Assembly: GCA_963580285.1 (NCBI GenBank)
Contig: OY757016.1
Location: 39,757,124-39,821,123 of the forward strand
Direction of reading: 5' to 3'
Length of the DNA stretch: 64,000 nucleotides
DNA from: Lucinisca nassula
Taxonomy: Eukaryota; Mollusca; Bivalvia; Lucinida; Lucinidae
The stretch's first letter is position 1. Each line of letters begins with the position of its first letter. Both the position numbers and the translations under genes were made by a program. This document shows positions 35,301-47,224 of this stretch, piece by piece. Below the pieces are notes generated by a model, which was not told the DNA's origin, ran no database searches, and saw only the letters and a list, made by a program, of their open reading frames with translations.

Positions 35301-38300
35301 TACTAATGTATTTTAGTTTGATTGTGATGAAAGCTTCAAGCTTATTTGAATCGCTCTCAGAATATGTTTTCTTTAGATTTCTTTAAAATTTAATTGGAAA
35401 ATGCTAATTTTTTTGCAAACAGTGTAGGCCCTGATCAGATGCAGCATTCTGACTATCCCCTAACATGACATTACTGTACATCATTTTCTGTTAGAAACAT
35501 ATGCTGTGGGTACTTGTTAGAATCGCCTCAATGAGGCGATTCTTACAAATACCCACAACATATGCTTTAATGGACAATAAAGAAAATTTAACCCAAAATT
35601 ATCCTTCTTAATTCTCCATATCTAAAGCTATGAAAAAGGCTGTGATATTATTTTACCAGGCTTTTTGTTTTGTTTGATTTGAGGTTAAAAGTCTAGGTCA
35701 TTTTTGAGACGTTGCTTCCAATTTTGTTTGACTTTTACCTGACATTGAGATGAAATGACATCTCAATCCCTGCCCCCTAATGAAACCAATAGGGTTTATG
35801 TGTATGGATGGGCCGATTCACACCACTTTGCCTGGGCAGGCTTAGACCTTCTAAATGGTTTACCAGTACTTGTACAGGCTTAGACCTTCTAAATGATTAA
35901 CTAGTACTCATGTGCTGTTGGTTTCAGCTCTGCATGGAAGCATCATGCAGCCCAATCTATTTCTCCAAGCCCCTAATGAAACCAATAGGGTTTATGTGTA
36001 TGGATGGGCCGATTCACACCACTTTGCCTGGGCAGGCTTAGACCTTCTAAATGGTTTACCAGTACTTGTGCAGGCTTAGGCCTTCTAAATGTTACCAGTA
36101 CCTGTGTGCAGTTGGTTTCAGCTCTGCATGGAACCATCGTGCAGCTCAATCTATTTCTCCAAGCCCCGATGGGCAGGGGGGCAAAATATGTTTTTTTTAC
36201 CATGTAATGTGACATCATCACTGCTCTCCAGTTCTTGTTGGTATCTCTCCCACTGTGAACTCGACACTTCTCGTAAATACAAAGTATGTAGAGCTTTTTT
36301 CAGGTGAGGCTCAATATTCTTCCATAATTTCTTGCTTTCTGTCATCTCAGCTAGAATAAATAAGAGTGTGGATCTTCAATCTTGTTTGTTTTTGGGTTTT
36401 ACATCCCACCTACAACTAAGGTCATATGGCGACGTGACATCTTCAATATAATACAGTAAAATTTTGATGGCTCAAATACCACGACTAATTCAAATGCATT
36501 CTTGAGTCTTTATCATGTTAACAAGTCTGTGTTACACACTCCCTGTAAATCCCGCTTAAGATCAAGTAAATTGGGGTTTACAGGGTTATAAATTGTTTTC
36601 AAGATGTAAGGTTAGGCGGTTCTAACGAGCATCCTGAGCCTATGTTTGGAGTGTTAATGAGAAAATATCACAAATTTTCATCAGCAAAACACTTTTATGG
36701 AGAAGTTTGTTTGTTTGTTTGTTTAATTTCAGGTTTACCTTCCCTGTCAACACTGTATAGGACATTTCCAATTTTGTGGGACTTTTACATGACACTGAGA
36801 TGAAGAGACATCTCAAGCCCTGTCGCCCATAGAAACCAATAGGGTTTATAAGCATGGACGGCCCGACTCGCACCGCTTTGCCTGGGCAAGCTTAGATTCT
36901 CTAAGTGGTTTACAAGTAATCATGTGCGGTCGGTTCAGCTCTGGGTGGAAGCATCATACAGCCCATTTATTTCTTCAAGCCCCAATGGGCGGGGGCCATT
37001 TGTAGATATGCAAGAATGCACTCTGTCACACGGATGTGTTTACGTAATGCAGAAACAATCTTCCAATAGCACTAGATATACATATATTTAGCTTAATTCA
37101 GGCGGGGGGCATTCTTATTTTATCTTGAAAGTGTATACCGTAATGATCCGGCTATAAGACGGGGATTTTTACCGCCAGAATACCCCCTAATTTTTACACC
37201 CGTCTTATAACCGAGATCTCGGGCATCCTTGAAATTTTCGGCAAAGAACGGAGGGAAAATCACGTGCGGTAAGTACATGTGTATACCTGTTGCGTAACTA
37301 TGGGTCTGTGAAGTGATGAGCGGGAGCGTGATTCCAAATAAATAATAATAAACATTGGTAAAAGAAACTAAAAGATCGTGAAGAACAGTTATAATTCAAG
37401 CCTAAAGGTTTTTATCATAATTGGATTAATTCCCATACGTTTTCAATGGATACATTCCCCGGAAGGTGCCCCGGAACATAATAAGCACGCACGAATTTTC
37501 ATTGGTTTATGATAATGAGTTCATAAATATTAATGAGGCAAAAGTTTCACTCCATTTGCATAAGAAAATAAGTTGATGATGCCTTACGTTTTTTTTATTA
37601 TTGTTATTATATTTTCCATAAATGTCCAATGCAGCAAAATAAATCTCCAGTCAAACATTATGGATGCACAGGCTATTCTGTCTCTTCCTATATCACTCTT
37701 GATAAGCAATGGCCTGTTTTTTTTTAATCTATTTAATCTCTTATGTAAACACACCAATTATCCAATAAGTGTTATTCACCTTATTAACTGTCCGATAATG
37801 TTTACACGCGTCGGCAGTTCAACACAGGTGTAAATCTTCTGACAGTCAACCCCATAGGTATTTTACTGCTGTAAATACTAGAATGGTCGGGTGGCGAAAT
37901 ATTTCTAAAGGAAAATTGTCTTGTCAGGAGATTGGGGCCGTCGGGCAGAAGACCGGGAGATAGGGTTCGAAATCGTGTAAACCCGATGGAATCGGGAGAT
38001 ATCAAATGTATGCCGCCGCACATGTATTTAACTGTAGAAAATGCCAGTTACGCTTAGTTGCTTCCCTTAATTACCTGTCAATCATTTTACTTTCCTTCCT
38101 TCATTGGTTTATGATAATGAGTTCATGAATATTAATGAGGCGAAAGTTGTGACGTTAGTTAAACTCAAATTTCAGACACAAAAAATAAGTGATTACAGTT
38201 TCTAGGTAAGAAAATTTATTCAGGGACTTGCTAGGTACCTAAAACTATCTGTTTATCATTGAAGTCAGTCTAATATAAATTTTATTTTAGTAAAGTCGTC

Positions 38301-41300
38301 ATTGTCATTAGATTTCGCGACCGCAAAACACCGAGCGAAATTGATCAACCAGTGTCTCACTCTGAAATGTTCGGCACTTTCTACATCGGCGCAACCCCCC
38401 GTCAGATTGTTAGAATTTGTACTCGTCTTATAGAAGTGACTAAGCAAAAATCACCCAAAGAAAAGCCAAAAAATACCCCCCGTCTTATAGCCAAATAGTC
38501 TTATAGCCGGATCGTTACGGTATTGTGTGTACTCATTAGAATCGCCTCAATGAGGCAATTCTAATGAGAACACACAAAAAACCTGTATTTAAACAAGTTC
38601 AAAAGAATATCCCTAAATTATCCCTCAACCATTAGCGGCTAAAACAAATTTTCATGGTTCCAAAGGTGTTTGAGATCTTCAACTCATTTAGTATCAAATT
38701 GTATTGTATTGTATTGTATTGTATTGTATTGTAATGTAAAGTTTAGGCATTTTACATCCACTACGGTCAGGCACGTTAGTATTGCCCCATAACATCAGTA
38801 TCAAATGGAACCTTCTTCCTTATATATATATATATAGCACAAGTCCATTTCAAAATTCAGCGGTGTCAGGTTGTGTTTTCTTTAAAACTGATTTGGAAAT
38901 TGGCTTGACCTTTTGCAAACAGTGTAGGCCCTGATCAGAAGCTGCGAGAATGCGGTGTCTGATCTTGGCCTGCACTGTTTGCCAATTACCTGTTTTGGGG
39001 TTTGTACCTGTTTTGGGGTTTCTGGTACAAAATGGGTTAAAGCCAACTTCACTACGAGTTTACATTTTACACAGAGTAACATTTCACAAGAGAATGAAAT
39101 GAGAACAAGGGAACGAAAAGCAACCATGTTGTAGTTGAAAACTAGAAAATCCCTACAGGCCCTTGCCATCAAAATTTCTTAAAGTAAAAACTCTTCCATT
39201 AATGTGTTCTCTGACTTTTATGCACAAGGTTATTAAGTAGAAGCTTATATGATCTATAACACTGTTGGGGGAGTAACAAAGACACAAGGGATTGGGATTG
39301 ATGTTCATAAAAACAAGGCAAAAAATTACTGTTAATTCTAACACAGCGCGCCTATATAGGCAATGGAAAACAACTGTGTTTTATTCTACAACAAATCACG
39401 GCTAGGAAGAGCGTGCCGAGTGACGTTATTAAAAACTGCCTATTGATGACGTCACTAGACAATTTCCTTGACGTTAGACGGTGTAACGTCATTTTCTCGC
39501 ATCGAAAACGTTAGAAAAGGATGTAGATGCATGTGTTTCAGTCGATAATTTTAGCGGGATTTCTTCTAACAATGGCGAAAAGTTGTGAGATTTTGAAGGA
39601 AACAACAACATTATTGCAGATTTTCAGCGTGTTAAAATCGAAATAGATCAGCTCTAGTCTGTGATTTGTTGAGTAATAAATCACAGTCTGTCGGTCAGTT
39701 GTAAGTAGACAAATCACGCGCGCTACGCGCTCGTGATTTGTCTACTTTACAACTGACCTCTAAATTGTGATTTATTACTCAACAAATCACAGACTAGAGC
39801 TGATCTATTTCTTAAGCTAAAGACACAATCACGAGTCAAACAAACTTACCCTCTCCTGTCTTAATTGGGTGAACATACTTCCCAAAGTTGATAGAAACCT
39901 GAAAATATGAAGATCATCCATGAAGACTTCTTTCCTTATTCCTTTTTGTTTTTATTGTTTTCTTTGGTGTGTGTGTTGTTGTTTTTTTTTGGAAAACTAA
40001 AAATAGATCTTTTGTATATTCTTATTTACAAGGCCCCCTTGTTTAAAACTACTTGCAACAACAAAATTAATCCTTTAGACGCGGAGAAAAAATACATCTG
40101 AAAATGTTGTTTGCTTATGTCGTCTGCTGAATTTTAAAAATATTTTTGAATACAGGAACAGCAACAAGTTCGAAACAGTTGTAGTAAACTAATTATCCTT
40201 GCTTGACCCATCAAATATGTTCTTTGGAAGAAAGAAATACAGAACTGAAACAAATGGAGTGTACAAGTTTTCCTGGACCAGACTAGCTAGTTTCGGCCAA
40301 TTAGGCCTCATCAGTGACCCTCAAATATTTTCAAAACTCTACAATGGAGTAATTCCAATACTGCATCATTATGTGCATTTCGAGCAATTTGATTGGTTGA
40401 AATAAAAGTTTTATACTTCCATAAAGCCCATGAGCAAGAATCTCATGTAACGACGGTAGTTATATAACGTGACGTCAAAGAGCATGCTTATAACCCACGC
40501 GTTATGTCATTGTTTATGAATCAACAAGATCAGCGTTTGATTAAAAGATGGAAAACTATTGAAAACATGAATGTTAGATGAAAAATAAACTGAATCTAAT
40601 TAAAGACTTTACGTTTTCTTTCAAAGATGGCAGCTTGTAATTAAATTTATCATATGACGTCGCGTCTGAGAGTGTAATAACGCCGTGTTTTATTTTTCGA
40701 TAATCCACTAGTGGATTAAATATGCAAATTAGTTAGATACGCCCCGTAACGTTACATGTACAACGTCCTTAACGACGTCGCGTTTACTAATGGCGGAATA
40801 TTGATATTTTTGTAAACAATCGTGAATAAAATGCGTTTTAAATGTCATATGATAAATAGAATCTTGCATTCGTGCTCATGTATTATTGAATTTATTGAAC
40901 TCGTTGAGGAAAAGAGATAAAATGCTCGACAAAGCCTCGCATTTTATCCCTTTTCCGCAACTCGTTTAATAAATTCAATAATACATGAGCACTCATGTAA
41001 GATCCTCTATGATCATTATGCTGTGGCCATTGGTAAGTTCATTCTTAAGCTTTCATAAGAGATGCTAAAATGTACCATTTTTTTGGCCTTTTTAAACATT
41101 TCGATTGCAAAGTTGGAATTATAAGGAACGAATTATCATTTTTTGTGGCTTTTACCGATGTGTCACCTTTGGGCTTTATGCAGTTTGTGAGTGATTTGCC
41201 AAAGTTTACACATCGATAAAATCCAAATAAATGAATTCATTCCTATAATCACTGATCCCAAAGGACAAGAAAAGTTTCCATGTATTTGAAAATGTCATCT

Positions 41301-44300
41301 CGTACAGTGACTGATACAATAGGGGCTACATTTTCTCTTACCAGATGTCCCAGCTCCTTCAAGTTCCTGCAGGCATAATAAAATATACTGAGCACCAAGT
41401 TCACATACAGTTTGTAGAAGTCCGGCGGATAGTCAGCTGGACAATCACGTGATATTATGTCTATCAGTTCAGCTGAAAAAGCACACACAGGACTGGTAAG
41501 ATGTTGTTACACCACAACCTCATTATAACATGGTTCATTATAACACGGTTTTGGATATAACACTGTTTCAAGATGGATCCCAAAAATGCATAGATTATAT
41601 AGAAAAATGACCATAAATGGTCATTTTTCTATATAATCTATACAATTTTGTTTAAGTATAACACGGTTTCAGGGATTTTCCTACCCTCCAGAATCAGGGT
41701 CCAGGGGTCGCGAGGTTTGGGAAAAACAAGCTCGCTAATATATATATAGTTGGGAATTTAAATCAGCTGTAACTTTGTTAATTTTGGTTCAATTTTCATG
41801 AAATTTTTATCAAAATGTAGCACAACATCAGAAATTGGGAAATTTGTTATAAAATTTGGGAATATCTGTCTCTAAATTGGGCAAAATAGGGGCCAATTAC
41901 CGGCCCCAAAGTTGCACTAGGAAAATCCCTGGGTTAAACTAACATGGTTTCTGTTTTGGACCCCATCAACAGTGTTATAAAGAGGTTGTGGTGTAATACC
42001 TAAAAAGATGCCGGACTCGGCAGCTCAGTCAGAAAGGCATCTGACTGGTGATCAGGCAGTCACGGGTTCGACACATGCCGTTTCTGGAGTGAGTGAGTTT
42101 GAGTTTTATTGAAACATGGCTCATTTATTTTAAGTTCGCACTGTTCATAAACCTATATATGCTTACAGAAAAAAAATCTAAATATTGGTACAGATAGCCA
42201 TTTGCAAACAGTGTAGACCCAGATCAGATGCTGCAGAATGTGGAATCTGATCAGGGTCTACACTGTTTGCCAGACAAGCTGTATTATTTTAGACACATTA
42301 GGCTTTGAGCCTGTGATTTGTTCTACTTTACAACTGACCTTCAAACTGTAATTTATTACTCAACATATCACAGCTAGAGCTGATCTATTTCATAAACAAA
42401 ACTAGAGCGCGCAGTCGATGGCAAGCCATCGCAAATCCCCATGTTTTCTCCACAGTAGGTCAAAATTTGACCTTTTGACCCCTCCCTGGGGGCGGGGACA
42501 AAAAAAAATGTGCTCTTGCGCAAGCCATTCATGTAAGCAACTCGCATACCAAATTTGGTTGAATTCCGGCTAACAGTTTAGGAGGAGATAGCCGGACAGA
42601 CAGACGGACAGACAGACAGACAGATGGACAGACGGACGGAGGCGATAACAATATCCCCACTTTTCGTTGAAAAACGTGGGGATAATAAGCATGATAGCCT
42701 ATATATTGTATTTGGACCTCACCAAAGATTTTGGGTGGAAGAATCTAGTCAAACAGTACAAAAGAATATAAGCCTAATTTGCATGTGGTTTAAGTGTATT
42801 GGTCAGGGCTAGTCACACGCACACCATCAGTATAAGAGATTTTTTTTTGTTTGAATTTAGGTCTTACATCCCTGTCAACACTATTTAGGACATTTTGGAG
42901 ACATTGCTTCCAATTTTGTGGGACTTTTACCCAACTGAGATGAAATGACATCTCAAGCCATACCGTCCAAACAAACCAATATGGTTTATAAGCAGGGACT
43001 TAGTCAGTTCCATTTAAACCTGTAACTTACTGTAATCTAAGCAAACAGTGTCTCACTGAGATGGTTCTAACAACAACCCAAAATCTATGTCTTAGGACAG
43101 AAATAAGTAAAAGAATGTATACCTTGGAAAAAACTACTCATCATGTGAACAAGTTTGTGAAATGAACACCCCCTAAGCCCCACTTTATATAGAGAAAACT
43201 GGGGTTTACAGGGGTCTACATTATTTTGCTTATTTCTACTCTTAGACATAGGTTGTGGGTACTCGTTAGAACTGCCTCAATGAGGCGGTTCTAACGAGCA
43301 CCAACAACCTATGTTTGAAGTACAAATAAGAAAAATATAACAAATTTTCATCGGAAAAGTAGCCATTTGGTGATATGAAAGAATGCACTATGTCGCACGG
43401 ATGTGCTATCGTAATGTTTCTCTATACACCGTGCTCATTACACAGACCTTTGATGTGATAATATTCTACACCATGCTATAAGGAAGAGTGTTATATAGAA
43501 GTTTATGTGTACATGATTTTTTTTTGTGTGTGTATGGTTTTACGGCCCTTTCAAGATTGTTTCACTTATTTCAAGTTATTTGTTAATCTAAGGTGGGCCA
43601 AAACCGGAGTACCCAGAGAAAAACCACCTGGCCTTCTGTTGCAGAACTTCGTGTCTCATATGTGACCCGAGCCAGACTCCAACCACTGCATGTTCATGAA
43701 ATCTTACCTTTGCTGTAGTCAGGAAAGTGTATTACAAAGGGCTCTGAGAAGCCGGTTCCACTCCTATATTTCTCCCATACAATCTCTGACATCATGATCA
43801 CACATACATTTTGTCCAGTCTGTGTGAAAAACAGAAATAACAATTGCTGACAGAATCTCAACAAAAAGATACTATATATTTATGTGCAGCACCAAAGAAA
43901 CTGAAGAATGCCAGTATGTCAAGCAATATTTGACCGACCACATTACCGAGCTATCCATGTGGGATTTTCGGTAATTTCCGTGTTTGCCTAATGTGATTTT
44001 TTGGTAATTTCTACAAACATAGGTATTTCTTTGCAAAATGTTGCATCATTATTTTGTTTGTTTGATTTGAGATTTAACATCCCAGTCAACACTGTATAGG
44101 TCATTTGGAGACGTTGCTTCCAATTTTGTGGAACTTTTAACCAACATTGTGATGAAAGGACATCTCAAGCCCTGCCACCCAATGAAGCCAATATGGTTAA
44201 TAAGCATAAACGATCCAACTCGCACCTTTTGCCTCTAAGAAGTTTACCAGTACTCATGTGCAGGGCTCGAGAAAATATCGGTTTTTCGGTTCTGGACCGA

Positions 44301-47190
44301 TTTTGGTATTTCTGAACCGATTTTGACTTACAAAGGATGTTAAAAAATCGGTCCAGTATTCAATGATATTTTCAAAAAATCGGTTCGAAAATTTTCGCCA
44401 AGTCGCTAAATTGTGTAAACGAACTGACCTTTTGCCACAGATAATCCAAGCATGTATTGATAAAACACCTCGAGGGCCAGTTATTGGACCGGCTCATTAT
44501 TGGTATAGGTAAATCGGATTTGTCCACACAGCCGAACCATTTTCCAGACAGGTTAGACAGCAAGTTCATTGAAAAAAGTCATTCTTTTTTCTGTTGTTTT
44601 TATATCTATAGGAGATCTATAGGAGACAAACGAAGGGTAATTGAATACACGTTTAATTGAAACAATTTATCAGTGAGAAAAGGTCAAGTTGTTGAACTAT
44701 TACAAAGGAATTAATTAGGCACTACTATTCAAATGGATTATTCTGCTACTTACCTGTAATCCCCTGGCGTTATCAGTAGGTAAGCTGTCAAACAATTGGA
44801 AAAGGTGTGAAATTTGGGTCAAATAATGCAGGACAGACGCTTATTTGTTTACACAAGTGTTTATGTCATTAATTTATGACTGCCTATGTTGAACGGATAT
44901 TTAAACATAAAAAGTGGTTTTCCACAGGGCGCAATTCAAAAACCACATCTGTTGCGTGTAATCATGGAAAAAGAAAAAAAAATAAATAAGAAATAGATCT
45001 TCGCTCCAAAATTGAAACAATAACATAAAACACGTGGTATTACGTCCTAGTGTAATTTAATGTGTATTGTATAAAATGAAACTGAATGACGACATTTTTC
45101 CGATCACGTGGTTTCGTGTTTTTTATTTTTTATTATTTTTTTTTTTTTTGATAAGGTTTTTTTTTTTTTTTTTTAAGATAAGGGCAGTAGACATTAGTAA
45201 TTATGAAATAACATTTATTTAGAATATTAAGAAGTTCGGTTCGGCCCTATAAGATTTTCAGTGACTCTAGTAAACCCACGTTTTGGTTCGAGATTTAACC
45301 TTTTTTTTTTTTTTTTTTTTTTCTTTAACGACAGCAAATGATTTTTTATTTAAGAAACAGCCACAATTTAAATCTATGACATAAAACATGTTTGTTTAAC
45401 GTTCTTTAATGAAAAAATGTGTATTGCGTAAGCTAAAACCGTATGACGTCATTTCCGACCACGTGGCGGCAATTTCGGTCGCCATTTGTAGTTAAAGGAC
45501 AACACTCAAAATCAGTAGAATTGGTATTTATTTTGCAAATAGATAACAAGAAAACGATAAAAAAACAAAGAAACAATCATACACTCGCATACATATATAC
45601 CGGTACCCATGTGTGGAGGGTGAACCTACATAGGCGGACTTTATATAAACTAAACCAAAATGGCGGCCGCCAGCGAAGTGTAAACGAGGGCATTTTCACG
45701 AATAAAAACAGGTTCGAGACATTTTTTTTAACATTTTCGTAAGTTTTCGGACACCTAACACCCTGTATTTTGAAATTGAAAAATAATAATGATTGGAAAC
45801 AAATGACCTTTACGGAAATGACCGAAAATCGGTTCGGCAATTTCCGGGGTTTTTTTTTTGCCAAAAATCATGCCGGACCGATTTTGATTCTTCAGTTTCT
45901 CGAGCCCTGGTGGAGGGTGAACCTACATAGGCGGACTTTATATAAACTAAACCAAAATGGCGGCCGCCAGCGAAGTGTAAACGAGGGCATTTTCACGAAT
46001 AAAAACAGGTTCGAGACATTTTTTTTTAACATTTTCGTAAGTTTTCGGACACCTAACACCCTGTATTTTGAAATTGAAAAATAATAATGATTGGAAACAA
46101 ATGACCTTTACGGAAATGACCGAAAATCGGTTCGGCAATTTCCGGGTTTTTTTTTTTTGCCAAAAATCATGCCGGACCGATTTTGATTCTTCAGTTTCTC
46201 GAGCCCTGCTCATGTGTGGTCCGTTTCAGTTCTGCGTGGAAGTATCATGCAGCCCATCTATTTCTTTAAGCCCCGACTGGCAGGGGCAGACTGCTTTATT
46301 GTTAGTTCAGCTTTGTTTTCCACATGTTTTGGCATTAGAACAAGTTAACAAGGATATCTCCCAACTTAACCCTTGTCCTGCTGAGCCCAGATTAGTCTTA
46401 TATTTCAAACAATGTAGATCCAGATCAGATGGCTTCTTCGCCATCTGAGGCTTCTGAAGAAGCCATCTGATCAGGATCTTCATTGTTTGCCATTCAATTT
46501 AATAATTTGTTGCAATAATTTGCATCAAGTAATCTGATTGGTTGATAATCGGTTGTGGGTGTGGCATATTTTAATATTCAGCAGGTCAAGGGCTAAATTA
46601 GATACAAACTGCACAGCTACATCTTCAACAGACTGCAAATTCTTGTGCTCTTAACTCATGTAAAGTATGTATGTGCGCTAATTACAGTGAATATGGTACG
46701 TTGTCACTCAGCACACAAGTTTGAATATACATTTTCAATGGAAGCAAATCATATGTACACAAAAATTGTGAAGATTTATGTGTAGGCTCTATTGAACAAT
46801 TGCCATCTGCCTATTGCATACCAATAAGCTCTATCAGGTTTCAGCCCCCGCCCATAGGGGCTTGGAGAAATAGAATGGGCTGCATGATGCTTCCACGCAG
46901 AGCTGAAACCGACTGCACACAAGTACTAGTAAACCGTTTTTGGCCCGATGGCTAAAATTTGAACAATCTTGATAGAGGTCCACAAGATGAAGCTTCATAC
47001 CATATATCAAAGACCTGGGCTGTCTGGTTTCAGACAAGAAGATTTTTGAAGGTTTTCCCTATATAAGCCTATGTAAAACCAGTGGGCCCCAGCATGGGGG
47101 CATTTTTGGCCCCAGTGCTATTATTTGAACAATCTTGGTATAGGTCCATTAGATGAAGCTTTATACCAAATATCAAAGACCTTGGCCTTC

Positions 47191-47224
<34 letters not shown>

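Noticed and set aside
37573..37833. 86-codon frame with a hydrophobic start as a secreted peptide
   Set aside because: Lies within a TA-flanked TIR element. The hydrophobic text is what AT-rich DNA gives, and there is no supporting exon or conservation.
42008..42080. Functional tRNA gene
   Set aside because: Has box-A- and box-B-like text, but the acceptor and other stems do not pair well and it lacks a clean terminator. Better read as a SINE head.
45443..46448. Frames of 95-126 codons in the hAT-like element as a transposase
   Set aside because: They arise from the doubled 297 bp segment, occur on both strands, and show none of the hAT transposase motifs.
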